Shown here: piece after piece, positions 1 to 11,219 of the stretch | Layout: each line of letters begins with the position of its first letter | Position numbering within the stretch: position 1 is the stretch's first letter | NCBI RefSeq assembly: GCF_950023065.1 | Contig: NC_088677.1 | Coordinates: 67,791,469 to 67,855,468 of the forward strand | Reading direction: 5' to 3' | DNA length: 64,000 nucleotides | Source: Planococcus citri | Taxonomy: Eukaryota; Arthropoda; Insecta; Hemiptera; Pseudococcidae | The notes under the pieces: model-generated | Databases searched by the model: none | Told to the model about the DNA's origin: nothing | What the model saw: the letters and a program-made list of their open reading frames with translations, nothing else | Translations under genes and position numbers: made by a program

Positions 1-2
1 TC

Positions 3-1637
3 TTGAAAAAGAAATGTAACGAGATCATGTCGCTTGCTTTGGACTTGTCGTTTTATGTGAAACAAACACCAACTGAAACTTCTTTCGTTTACGAGAAAGT
101 ATCGCCGTTTGTTTCCTCATCTCTGCATGAAAAAAACGATCATTCCGCTGAAGTAATGATCGATCTTTCGCCTAAAGGATGGTACGATCAATGGATAAAT
201 AAAACAGGGTCCCAGATCTCAAATGGCTTCAAACAACGATTTCTGGATGTATTCAACAAACCTGAAAACGAAGCCACTATATCTTTCCTAGGACCGTGGT
301 TGGCTACAGTTCTTTTAAGACTGGAAAAACATCATCCATCTCACGTTGCCAACAAAATCACAAAACTTTTTAAACATGCAGATATCACAACTCACCTAAA
401 TCGAAGCGTTATTTTTCTAGATAACACATCGATGGAAGAATGGGAACTTTTGTTGAAGAGGTTTTCGAAAGTATCTCTCGACAAACAGAAGAGAAATGCT
501 CTTTATCGAGCTATGCTTGAAATTAAAAAGGAAAACGAGAACATTTGTGGAATACTGAATTTTACTACTCTACAAACCTTTTTCTTGGGCGGAATGACAC
601 TGGTAACGCTTATAGAAAAACTTTACGATACTATCGCACACAGCTGTACAAACTTAGCGGAAATGTTGGAGTTACTTGAAATTGAAACCCTGGATACAAA
701 GGAGTCATGGCGGACGTACGTCGAGTTCAAAGTACTCATGAATACTTTTTCAAAAGATGAAAGATATTTTACGTGTTATGCTCGAGCCTTCGATTCCGAA
801 GTATTCGAAGATTTGACCTATGCCAAGAATATGAAACTTTGCAATCGTTTAGCTGTATTGGATGATATAGCCGTGCATCCCCAAGTCAGTCGATATTCTG
901 TTTCAAATATCGGTCCTGCCTACAAACAACTCATTTCCAACAGGAAGAACGTCGAGTTGCTGACGAATGATGATTTCAGGTTCTGTCACAATGCTGCAGA
1001 GAATGCCAGTTTGAAAAGCGCGATGGAGGGGGGTTTTGTTTGTGATTTCGTCGTTAAATGTTCTAAAGAAAGAGCACAAGAACAACAAAAAATTGCAGAC
1101 GAAGCGTTGAAAAATGCGCAATTTGAGCAGATGCTTGCTGACAAATATCGTTCGTTTGCCGAAGAAGAGGAAAAAAAGTTTCGATGTTTGGAAAGTATGG
1201 GAATAGAACAAACAGCGTTTGCTCAAATCGTTAAATGGGATGAAATTTCGAAAAATAAAGCTCCATGGAAACCGCCTAAATTTGGATTTGGATCTCTCAA
1301 ACTCGAAGAAAAGTCTGAGGGTACTGATACAAAAGATGCTTCATCAAAAACATATGAACCTGATTTTAATTTTTCCGACGATGAATCATCAGAAGCATTT
1401 GTATTGGAATTGCCTCAACTCGGAGAACAAGAACGGAATTTCGACAAAGCAGATCAAGCAGATGCAGAGGACGTAGTTGATTTCAAATTAGGCCTGTCCG
1501 AACCTGAAGAACAGGAAGAAAAGTTAGATAATGCAGATTCGAATGATTCTTTATCTGCTATGTTCGCTGAATGGGAAGAAATATCGAAAAATAAAGCTCC
1601 ATTAGAGCCATATGAATTTGATTTAACGTTGCTTTGA
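3..1637 (+). CDS. Intronless gene of unknown family with repeated EISKNKAP motif (5' end may be incomplete)
   Basis: An open frame of about 544 codons touches the left edge. The first in-frame ATG is at base 27, but the frame is open back to base 3, so the true start may lie outside the window. I do not recognise the family. The N-terminal 330 residues look globular and mixed alpha-helical. Residues ~345-395 are highly charged and Lys/Glu/Gln-rich, likely a coiled coil. The C-terminal third is acidic and carries a short motif twice, W-x-E-I-S-K-N-K-A-P, at residues ~412-421 and ~524-533. No signal peptide or membrane segment is evident. A truncated, frame-broken paralogue at 16374-17037 keeps the same two motifs, so they are a family trait. 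The intact long frame against a decayed copy suggests this copy is, or recently was, under selection. Function unknown. Confidence 0.75.
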   Translation: MKKKCNEIMSLALDLSFYVKQTPTETSFVYEKVSPFVSSSLHEKNDHSAEVMIDLSPKGWYDQWINKTGSQISNGFKQRFLDVFNKPENEATISFLGPWLATVLLRLEKHHPSHVANKITKLFKHADITTHLNRSVIFLDNTSMEEWELLLKRFSKVSLDKQKRNALYRAMLEIKKENENICGILNFTTLQTFFLGGMTLVTLIEKLYDTIAHSCTNLAEMLELLEIETLDTKESWRTYVEFKVLMNTFSKDERYFTCYARAFDSEVFEDLTYAKNMKLCNRLAVLDDIAVHPQVSRYSVSNIGPAYKQLISNRKNVELLTNDDFRFCHNAAENASLKSAMEGGFVCDFVVKCSKERAQEQQKIADEALKNAQFEQMLADKYRSFAEEEEKKFRCLESMGIEQTAFAQIVKWDEISKNKAPWKPPKFGFGSLKLEEKSEGTDTKDASSKTYEPDFNFSDDESSEAFVLELPQLGEQERNFDKADQADAEDVVDFKLGLSEPEEQEEKLDNADSNDSLSAMFAEWEEISKNKAPLEPYEFDLTLL

Positions 1638-3244
1638 ATTATTTTTGCTTAATTTAGGTGTTTATTGTTTTTCTCTCCTTTTTTAAAAAATGATTTTAAT
1701 GTATGTTATGTAGGTATCTACGATTGATAAACGGTTTTTTTGAGATTAACATTTTTTCTATTTTACCTGTTCATTTTTTTATGACTAGGTAGGAGGTACC
1801 TAGTATTTTTTCTTGTTTGTACGGTTATAGAAATACATTTATACGTATTAATTCAATTGTGGTGGGTAGGTATAATAGGTATGCTCGTGTGAGTTTACAG
1901 AGTGAATTGAACGATAATGGCTTAAAAAAAATAGGTATTGAGAATATAATTTATCCAAGTGATTTACTTTTTTAAATTATGACACCTAGTTCGCAAAATA
2001 ATATCGGACATAGCTGGCGAGAATTTCTGTGAGTTGGCAAGGTACTAGGACATAGAGATCTACAGAGTACCTCACAAAAATTTCAACTTACTCGTAAATG
2101 AACGAGAAATTGAGTCTTCTTCAAGGGTTCAAATTTTTCGAAAATTAGACATTCTAAAAATTTGCCAAAATAGATGAAAAAAAGAAATGCCCCGTTTAGA
2201 TGTAATTTCTGGGCAAAACATTTATAAACATGAGAATCACTGGTCATATTTTCATTGCGAAATATTCAGAAAGGAGTATCTTTAACCAGCTGAGAATTAT
2301 TTACACCGAACAAAGTTAAATACAAATTACAAAAAGCATGAAAAATACATGTACAGGAAGAATTTAAGGTTTTTAAGTGTTTTAGGTCTATTTGAGTTCT
2401 AAAGAATTTTTGAATATCATTTGGACAAAAAAAATAGGAAAAAATCAAAATTTTACCAAAATGGCATAGAAAGCTGAAATTTGGTACATAGGGTACCGAA
2501 GTACCAAATTTTTGTCCCCTTGACTATTCTATTGAAAATGGTTAAATTTCCTGTGCCTTCTGACGAGAAAATCTAAAAATCAGTTTTTTATACTCTGTTT
2601 TTGATATGCTGAGTCGACTAGACTTGGTTTTAGCCTTTAGGACATTTAAGAGCCTCCAGCATTTTTTTTTTGGAAATTCCAGTTTCCCAAAAAGTGACCC
2701 AGCTTGACCAGTTACACACCAATTTTCCAAATTTCTACAGGTTCTGAATCGTATAAGGTAGGTACCATTATTTATAGACATTTTTCAAATCTTCAATCGT
2801 TTTTCAGTTTTTGTGGATTTTTTTTAAAGAAATCTGTAATATTCCAAACATGATTGGAGACTTAAAAACAGCTTGAAACCACTTTTCAATCAAATCAGAA
2901 TGTCGGAATTGGGTTATAAAATTAATTTTAGTTTTAGCTTTCCAACTTCATTTAATAAAATTTTGTGAAAAAAAATCTGCTGGAAGCTACAGAGCTGCTC
3001 AAAACCACACAAAACCGTCTCCAATCAATTCGAGAGGTCAAAAATAATTCAAATACCAAACAGCTTACTAGATTTATTTGGTAAAATTTTGATGTTTCCT
3101 CATTTTTTGTCCGAATTCGATTTTCAAAAATTCACCTAAAATCAAATTCGAGCAGATTTAATCAGATCAGAGATTTGATCAGATTAAATCTGTTCAGACC
3201 GGATCAGATTCAACCATTTTCCCCTGGGGGGCTCTTGGAGTTGC
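729..3244. repeat. Segmental duplication, copy 1 (partner at 16374-18838)
   Basis: Sequence from the middle of the 544-codon gene through its 3' flank and an imperfect inverted-repeat element matches 16374-18838 in the same orientation. Shared landmarks are the aaag-t-ctcatgaatac start, the tttttctctcctttttt stretch just after the gene, the caagggttcaaatttttcga stretch, and a closing block near accattttccc. The copies differ by substitutions and several deletions, so the event is not recent. Confidence 0.8.
2400..3145. repeat. Imperfect foldback repeat, family member A
   Basis: The left end (gaaaaaatcaaaattttacc around 2437) recurs inverted near 3080-3110 (ggtaaaattttgat), with related flanking blocks in mirror order. 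The interior carries the family's 'tccagcattttttt'/'gctggaagct' blocks. The same arm sequence occurs at 9600, 15130, 17780 and 59640. Edges are approximate. Confidence 0.55.
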
Positions 3245-4470
3245 GTAAAAAAATTCAGTTCGAGGGAGTTGATATTAGTTCCAGGACGAATTTCCATCAT
3301 TTGTACTGAATAAGTGTATTTTTTTAAGGCATAATTTTTGTCAAAAGTGATAAATTTTGAATTTTCAAAAATCGAGGAATCAATTTTGAACATGTTTTCA
3401 AATAGTTTTTTTTATTTTTTTAATACAAGCCCCCAAAGTCGCTCTCTTATCTGTAAGTCTCAAATATCATCATAATAGAAAATTTTTCATTTTTCAGAGG
3501 CCTGATTTCGAATTTTAAATAATTGTAAGGTACCTTTTAACGAGCCAAAATATCTTAGTAATTTCAAAATTTTCAGTTGAATTTGGATCAATGATTTTGA
3601 AATTCATTGGCGAATTCATTTCGATGAGAGTTTACCGTTGAGTGTTTTTATAGAGACCTTGGTCATTTTTTTTGTTTTTCTAATTTTTACAATTTGGAAT
3701 AAATATTAAAAATTATTTTTAATTATTAATTCCACCATGTTCAGTAATATTAAAGACGTGTTCTTCCATGAAAAAAAAAACGAATTGGAAAATGTTTGCT
3801 TATAGAAAAACATTTCAAGTCTATTTGAACCTATAAAAATCAGTAAAAAAAAATTGACTAGGGCCCTTTTTCCATTCAACCTCTCATTGTCATTTGTAGC
3901 TTTATGGCAAAGTTGGCATGTTTATTACGTATTCATGAAATGAAATTACAGTGATAAATATAATTCGAAAATGAATATTCATCCATTTTCAGTTGTTAAG
4001 TACATTTAATCAATTTAATTTTTGATACGAGTCGATGTTGATGCAAACAATTAAGTACACGTTTGTAAAGTGTACATAATATATGTTACAAATCTTCAGT
4101 CGAGTTTTGATGCTATCAGAATCTGACGTAATAGGAATACATGACGATGTAATTTAATTCAAATTAAATTGAAATTTTCAGAATTAATAAATTCTCAACG
4201 TGAATTGTCTTGTATTTTAGCTATCTATCAAAATAAAATTTGAACACTTTCATTTGGTAACCTTCAATTTAGATATAATAAAATTAAATAAAAAGTATAC
4301 GAGGTGCCAAACCAAAAATGAAATTTTAGATTCAACTCAACATGGATGCCAAAGGTGAAACTGAACGCAGTAGCAAAAGTAAATACGAGTAGGTACCTAC
4401 GTTTAATTTTTGTACCTAATCTAATGTAGATTATTACAAAGCATTACCCCGATTAATTATTGAATCATGA
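3245..4470. other. AT-rich intergenic stretch, nothing recognised
   Basis: I see no open frame of interest, no RNA gene and no clear repeat boundary. It is low-complexity AT-rich DNA with A and T runs. Confidence 0.5.
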
Positions 4471-4477
4471 AACTTGA

Positions 4478-4550
4478 AATTTATTTATTTATTTATTTAT
4501 TAAGAGCCATTTACAGCAGCTTAGGCTAGAGGCTCTACATTATTAAGACA
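4478..4550 (-). mobile_element. Possible 3' end of a non-LTR retrotransposon with (TAAA)n tail
   Basis: Read on the minus strand, a block containing gctgctgtaaatggctctta ends in five or six TAAA/AATA units (plus-strand tttatttatttattt at 4478-4500). A unique 3' sequence closing in a short tandem tail is typical of insect LINE 3' ends. No reverse-transcriptase frame is present upstream, so at most this is a 5'-truncated fragment. A plain microsatellite next to unrelated sequence is the alternative. Confidence 0.4.
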
Positions 4551-4901
4551 AACTATGATTACTTGATTAGGGTATACATACATTATTTATATTTAGAAAT
4601 AAAGTTACTTACAATTAAATACCTACATATAGTGAGATGGGCTATCTGGGTTTTAAATTTGAATTTTAAATTTTTTTATCCAATTTTGTGGAGTACAGAA
4701 ATTTGATGACATCGTCTGTATGAGAAGGGTCATCGGAAAGGAGGACCTGAAGTTGGTTGGAATTTAGAAGTCTAGCTGGAGCGTTCATTTTGGTAAGAAT
4801 GAAAAGCTATGATTTAGCGTAATATTTTAATTACCTTGTTCATGTTTGAGAATATAAACTATTTGTATACCTACTTGTAGCCTAATTTTTAAATTTTATA
4901 A

Positions 4902-5597
4902 TTAAATTACATAATACGTATTACATATTATGCGCTTGATACCCATTTCCTGTGCAATTTCGTCGCGCGCGTATGTCTCTAAATGTTCGACGTTGAAGAG
5001 AGACAGCGCATCAGCATATTGATCAGGTTTGAGGTATGGAACCAAGAACGCTTTTTTGCCTGATGGTTGGCAAATTGCGCATCTTTCACGAATGTACGGA
5101 CTGATCCCGTAATACTCCATCGATGTTGCGCCCATACTGAATATGGGTTCTGTAGTTTTAGATTCTATTATGTAGAAAGGCATGCGAAGAATTTCAGATC
5201 CAAAGGCCATTTTTATTAAAACTACGATGGTATCAGTTTTTATGATTGTACAATCAACCATTTGTAGCTCGAGTGCACTATCCAGCTGAATTGTGTCCAC
5301 ACAATCTGGCGCAACTTGTCGTATGCTGTCAATGGCTTGTTGGTTTATTATATTAGGTGGTGATCCTGTAACAAGATGCATCCCTACTATTTTTGTACCT
5401 ATCATCACCGGCACTACACAAGTGACACGAGTGTCGTAAAATGTGCCACATTGACGAGATTTCATTGTTGCGTAATCTTTGGCCAGTTGCCTACACTCGT
5501 TGGCGTCACTGTTTATGGTCTTGTTTTCAGCAGTGTCTCCTTCTGCATGGTCCAGCTGGGTAGCAGTGTGGTCTGCTTTAGCGAGTGCTTTAGACAT
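4902..5597 (-). CDS. Retropepsin-like (retroelement aspartic protease-derived) protein, catalytic Asp replaced
   Basis: An uninterrupted 231-codon frame starting at ATG 5597. Residues ~60-165 follow a retropepsin-like order: a beta strand, then LVTGSPPNIIN in the place of the usual hydrophobic-D-T-G-S catalytic loop, a hydrophobic middle (TIVVLIKMAFG) and a late hydrophobic-hydrophobic-G block (FSMGATSMEYYGI), like the second half of LTR-retroelement proteases. The position expected to be Asp is Val (codon GTT), so peptidase activity is doubtful. The first ~45 residues are polar and acidic; the last ~60 contain two Cys in a C-x-x-C pair. No gag, reverse transcriptase or integrase frame flanks it, so it is either an isolated retroelement remnant or a host-retained protease-fold protein. 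The open frame without stops favours retention, weakly. A chance resemblance cannot be excluded. Confidence 0.5.
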   Translation of the reverse strand: MSKALAKADHTATQLDHAEGDTAENKTINSDANECRQLAKDYATMKSRQCGTFYDTRVTCVVPVMIGTKIVGMHLVTGSPPNIINQQAIDSIRQVAPDCVDTIQLDSALELQMVDCTIIKTDTIVVLIKMAFGSEILRMPFYIIESKTTEPIFSMGATSMEYYGISPYIRERCAICQPSGKKAFLVPYLKPDQYADALSLFNVEHLETYARDEIAQEMGIKRIICNTYYVI

Positions 5598-6060
5598 GGT
5601 TTTGGATCTGAATCTGTTGGGAAATCGTTCGTTGCATGATTACATTTGGAGTGGTACAATACATATTAGGTATACCTACTTACATAGAACTAGACTGGCG
5701 CAAAATAAGGCAAGTAAGTCGTTGTGTGTGATTATAGTGTGATTGAATAAATGAATATACGTACATGGACACAGAAGGGAGGAGAAAAGACATGTTGCAG
5801 TTACAGCAATAGCAGTTGAAAGAGCTCGACAGGGACCAATGTATAACCTTGGCCGGTGGTTGGGCAGCGCAGTGGTAGAGACAGCTTTCTTACGCCACGT
5901 TTTCACTGTTTCACGTCTCCCTTAGAACTTGAAAGTGGACTGGCTGATGCAATTTCGTGCTTTACCTATCAACAGGGATTATTATAAGTATTTTTTGGAG
6001 CTACACAGCCAGGATAACTTTCAATATCAGGAATTTTCCAATATGGAATTTCTGGTAAAA
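5598..6060. other. Intergenic stretch with a tRNA-like A-box block near 5851-5880
   Basis: The block gcagcgcagtggtagag resembles a tRNA/SINE A box. No convincing B box or cloverleaf follows, so I do not call a tRNA. The rest is unremarkable. Confidence 0.3.
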
Positions 6061-6560
6061 AATTTTTTGAGCAACTTTTGCCAAACTTTGATCAATTTTA
6101 CTATGAATTCATCAATTTTTGACGATTTCATCTGTGACATTATAATTTTTATAAATTTTTATTATGCTGCATAATTTTTGCAAAACTTTATTTATTTTTT
6201 ATGACATTTCGATCGATTTTTCCCTTCTCATTTTAATCAACTTTTCTGATATTTTAGATAAGCTTTTTTCTGTTTCATTTTTTTTTCATAAATTTCACCA
6301 TGTTTCCTCATCTTTAATTTTCAGGCTATTTCAAACGTTTTTATGATGTTTGAATAAAATTTTTCGATTCTTTTGCCGATTTCCGATTTCATAGTTTTTT
6401 TTGCAATATTTTTGATAAAATGTCAATCAGTTTCAACAACACGTGGTCAATTTTTCAGAATTTCTATAAATTTTTCTTACCGGTTTTAAGCATTTTAGGC
6501 CATATTTTTCCTAAATTTCATGTATTTTTGACAAAATTTCATTCAATTTCAATGTTATTT
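6060..6560. repeat. Degenerate T-rich tandem-like tract
   Basis: Loose repeats built on tttgacaaaatttcatcaat-like blocks, about 30-50 bases apart, with no fixed period. A similar tract (8160-8580) lies on the other side of the foldback element. Confidence 0.4.
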
Positions 6561-6564
6561 GATC

Positions 6565-8149
6565 AAAGGAGGAGTCCCGATAAGGCCACTTTTTGGGCCC
6601 CGCACAGTTATCGACTCGACTACTCTTAAAATGTTGTAATAAATGTCCCAAATACGAATCCGTGATTAGTTAACCCAAAATGACCATTTTTGGGCTCCAG
6701 GGGTTCCCAAAGTTGTGAATAAAAAAAGAATTTTAAGAACCACTGAGTATTATTTTCAAAACCTTTTTAAGCGTAAAATATCTGTTTGAGCCCGATACAC
6801 GTTATGCGAGGTGATTTTGCTATTTTCGACCCTCAGGGGCAGAAATGGGGGGGGGGTTTAAATTTTTTGTAAAATTCTGGAATTGCCATTTTGACCTTAC
6901 CCCTTTGAACCCCGCTAAAAATCTTTTTACAGTTTATTAGTATTCGAAAGAGCTTCATCCCACCAAATTTTGAGCTCAATAAAATTTTGCGCTGGTACTC
7001 AAAAATCCAATTTTGGATTTTTTGTAATTTCAATATTTTGGGAACCCCTGGAAAGCTGAAAATCTGCGATTTGCGCCAAACGTAATGTTTTGAGGTATAC
7101 ATTTCATTATCTAGAGGAAAAAGTTCAATTAAGCTCTCTTTATATTTGTAACTTTGAATCCCTTTTTCAGAGGCCCCCACTTTAGGCACCCCTAAAAAAG
7201 GCGTTTATGCATATTTTTTCAAATAAATTGAATAATTTACATTAGAAACACAGTAGGAAGAGGTCGTTAATTTTTTATTTGATTTCATCTGTAACTTTCA
7301 AAATTAAGTTTTTTTGGGCCAAATTCTGAGATTTTACTCTTCGAAAAAACGTTTAAATCACGTTTTCACGATTTCAACGAAGTAAAATCTCAGAATTTGG
7401 CCCAAAAAAGCTTAATTTTGGAAGTTACTGATGAAATCGAATGAAAAATTATCGATCTCTTCCTAGTGTGTTTCAAACTTAAATTCTTCAATTTATTTGA
7501 AAAAATATGCATAAACTCCTTTTTTAGAGGTGCCTAAAGTGGGGGACTCCAAAAAAAGGGTTCAAAATTACGAATATGCAGGGAGCCCAATTAAACTTTT
7601 TCATCCAGATAGTTGATTATATACCTCAAAACGTTACGTTTGGCGCAAATCGCAGGTTTCTTGCTTTCCAGGGGTTCCCAAAATATCGAAATTACAAAAA
7701 ATTGATTGGATTTTTGAGTACAAGCGCAAAATTTTATTGAGCTCAAAATTTGGTAGGATGGAGGTCTTTCAGATACTAATAAACTGTAGAAAGCTTTTTA
7801 GAGGGGTTCAAAGGGGTAGGTTCAAAATGGTGGTTCCAAAATTTTCCAAAAATCAAAACCCCCCAATTTCTGCACCCAAGGGTCGAAAATAAAAGAATCA
7901 CCTCTCATAACGTTTATTGGGTTCAAATAGATATATTACGATAAAAAAGTTTTTGAAAATAATTGTCAATGGTTCCCAAAGTTCTTTTCTTATTCACAAC
8001 TTTGGGAACCCCTGGAGCCCAAAAAATTGTCATTTTGGGTTAACTAACCACGGATTCGTATTTCGGACATTTATTACAACATTTTAAGAGTGCTTGAGTT
8101 GATAACTGTCCGGGGCCCAAAAAACGGCCTTATCGGGACTCTTCCTTTT
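6565..8149. repeat. Long foldback inverted repeat (arms ~770 bp, loop ~42 bp)
   Basis: The left arm 6565-7338 (starting aaaggaggagtcccgataag) is mirrored by 7381-8149 (ending cttatcgggactcttcctt). Mirrored landmarks include the gggccc block, ggggttcccaaagttgtgaa with its complement, and a central pair around gattttact / agtaaaatc. Arms are very similar with scattered mismatches. No open frame of interest. It could be a foldback-type transposon or a source of long hairpin RNA. Confidence 0.85.
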
Positions 8150-8159
8150 CAGAATTTTT

Positions 8160-8590
8160 AGCAATTTGTTATTTTGTTTGAATTTTCACATATTTCCTCA
8201 ATCATCAGTCATTTTCAAACATTTTCATGGTGCTTAAACAAAAAATTTTGAGCAACTTTCGTTGAAATGCTCTCAATTTCGCTAAAATGTTTAGCAATTT
8301 TTGGCGATTTTCATTGATTTTTTTGGTTGATTTTAACCAAGTTTTTTTACATGACATTTTTCATGATTTCAATCAAATTTATTAACAATTGATCAATTTT
8401 TTGAAATTTTCATCAATTCCTTAATTTGGAGTGTGTTTTAATTACTTGTTGCCTTATTTTGCTTAAATTTTGCACGTTTCATCAACATTCAGCCACTTTA
8501 AAGTATAGGTATTTTCATAATATTTGAACAAGATTCATTGGCTAAACATTTTTAATTTCATCAATTTTTAGCCATTTTTATACACATTTT
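8160..8590. repeat. Degenerate T-rich tandem-like tract, right flank of foldback
   Basis: Repeated blocks resembling tttcatcaatttttagccat. Similar in style to 6060-6560 but not an exact mirror. Confidence 0.35.
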
Positions 8591-9109
8591 GGCGAATATT
8601 GGCACGATAGAAAAAGTGATTCGAATGAAAGGACATTCGAACGACAAAATAGGGTATTTCAACGTCAATAATATGTTGACCACGTTTCAGCGCGACAATT
8701 TGGGTAATAAGAACGACAATTCGATTTCATATAACGACGAAAGAAATGTAATCCACGTCCAAATAGAATGTTGAAGCCCTCCCCCTCCCCTCTAAAAAAT
8801 TATTGCCCGGAAAAATGAATGATTCTGTGATACATATAAATTTATGACGAATCACTTTTAGAAAGAACTTCGATAATAACTCCAGACTCCATCCGATAGG
8901 TACATAAAATATGTACAGTAAACGAAGCACAACCTACATATTAATTATACACGAATTCGTGGTTAGAACATAAACGTCATTTACATTCAACAAATTAACA
9001 TATAGTCCAGTCATTTTAGCAAAATTTTTAGTCGAACCTCGAAAAAATTAGGGGCAAGCTGAATTTCACATTATTTGTTCAGATTGGTCTCTAAAACAAA
9101 CCATCAAAA
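8591..9109. other. Intergenic, nothing recognised
   Basis: A 61-codon open frame at 8589-8774 has no features and I do not support it as a gene. Nothing else stands out. Confidence 0.4.
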
Positions 9110-11202
9110 GTTGCACCCCTCAAGTTCCCCGCAAGAGGTCATTAACCTTTGTCGATACAGGTTTTTCGGCTTTATCGCCAAAATGAAGGGCCCGAGAGGA
9201 AAAATGTTCGAACAAAAATTGTTCTACGCTAAATTTCTATCAGCATGACCAGTCCAGCTTTTCCCAAAATGGTGATTTCACCCTTACTGAGGAGGGGGTG
9301 AAGATGTCAGTTTTATGAAAATTGTTTTAAAAAATGAAAATCGGCAATTTAAAACGTGAACTCGATTCACGGTAGACTCAAAAATATTTTGACCAAAGTT
9401 GCACACTGCAACTTGTCTGCTACCCCCGCAAAAGGTCATTATAACCTTCGTCAATCTACGTTTTTCGGCTATATCGCCGAAATGAAGGGTCGGAAGGAAA
9501 AAAGTGATTGAACTAAAATTATTCTACGTCAAATTTCCTATATAAGGATGGCCAGTTCAGTTGAAATATATTTTTCGATTTTTGGTGAATTTTTGAAAAT
9601 CAAATTTAGGCCAAAAATGAGAAAAAAAATCAAAATTTTACCAAATTGAGCTATAAAGCTGAAATTTGGGACATGCCTTATTTTCGATATGCCAAATCGA
9701 TTGGAAACAATTTTACACCGTTTTGAGCAGTTCTGGAGCCTCTAGAACATTTTTGAAACTTGAAATTTCTACAAAATCTCATCAAATGAAGTTGGAATGC
9801 GAAATTCACGCTGCGTGGGTTTGAGTCATTTTGTGGCCACCAGCGACTTTTTGAAAATTCTTGGAGCCTCCAGTAGATTTTTGAAACTTGAAATTTCCAT
9901 TAAATTTCATTAAAAACAGTTAGAAAGCTAAAATGTATTCTGTAAACTAATTTCAATACGCTAGGGAGTCGACTGTAAGTACATTTCAAGTCGTTTCGGA
10001 GCATCCAGCGACTTTTTAGAAATTACTGGAGACCCCAGCAGATATTTCAATGCTCGAAATTTCCATAAAAATTTACCAAACAGAGTTGGAAATCTAAAAT
10101 TGACGGTGTACTCCAATTTCATTACGCTATCAAGCCGACTGCAGGTTGGTTCAAGTCATTTTGGAGCCTCAAGCGACCTTTTGAAAATTACTAGAGCTTC
10201 CAACAGATTTTAGAAACTTAAAATTTCATTAAAAGCATTTGGAAAGCAAAAATTCACTCTATAAACTAATTTCAATATGCTATGAAGTTGACTACCGGTA
10301 GATTTCAAGACGTTTTGAAGCCTCCAGCGGCTTTTTGGAAATTACCGGAGCCTCAGGCAGATTTTTCAATGTTCGAAATTTCCATAAAGTTTCACCAAAC
10401 AGAGACACCTTATTTTTGACATTATTCTGAGGTGGATCGCTGGCAGTTTCAATCCGTTTTAGAGTCTACAGCAGATTTTTAGAAACTTCTGTTTTTCAAA
10501 TAATGCCACAAAATGTATTCCTTTTTATGAAATTTTGCAATTTCAAGTTTCAAAAATGTTCTGGAGGCTCCAGAACTGCACAAAACGGTTTGAAATTGTT
10601 TCCAATCGATTTGGCATATCGAAAATAAGGCATGTCCCAAATTTCAGCTTTATAGCTCAATTTGGTAAAATTTTGATTTTTTTTCTCATTTTTGGCCTAA
10701 ATTTGATTTTCAAAAATTCACCAAAAATCGAAAAATACATTTCAACTGAACTGGCCATCCTTATAGGAAATTTGACGTAGAATAATTTTAGTTCAATCAC
10801 TTTTTTCCTTCCGACCCTTCATTTCGGCGATATAGCCGAAAAACGTAGATTGGCAAAGGTTAATGACCTTTTGCGGGGGTAGCAGACAAGTTGCAGCGTG
10901 CAACTTTGGTCAAAATATTTTTGAGTCTACCGTGAATCGAGTTCACGTTTTAAATTGCCGATTTTCATTTTTTAAAACAATTTTCATAAAATTCACAACT
11001 TTATCCCCTCCTCAGTAAGGGTAAAATCGTCATTTTGGGAAAAGCTGGACTGGTCATGCTGATAGGAAATTTAGCGTAGAACAATTTTTGTTCGAACATA
11101 TTTCCTCTCGGGCCCTTCATTTTGGCGATAAAGCCGAAAAACCTGTAGCGACAAAGGTTAATGACCTCTTGCGGGGGTAGCCGGCAAGTTGGGAGGTGCA
11201 AC
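9110..11202. repeat. Long compound inverted repeat, family member B inside
   Basis: Outer arms 9110-~9780 and ~10530-11202 are mirror images: gttgcac at the left end and gtgcaac at the right, gtcattaacctttgtcgata against its complement, and cagcatgaccagtccagct against agctggactggtcatgctg. Within each arm a ~300 bp module occurs twice in direct orientation (blocks at ~9130 and ~9435, mirrored at ~10850 and ~11140). The middle (~9780-10530) holds about four degenerate ~190 bp units, each with a ctggagcctccag-like palindrome. Members of the same inner family lie at 2400, 15060, 17740 and 59580. Confidence 0.8.
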
Positions 11203-11219
11203 TGATTTGATTTCTTGCA

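Noticed and set aside
11001..11201. 66-codon minus-strand frame MHLPTCRLPP... with ordinary-looking residues
   Set aside because: It lies in an arm of the inverted repeat and is not preserved as a frame in the other arm or the internal direct repeat.
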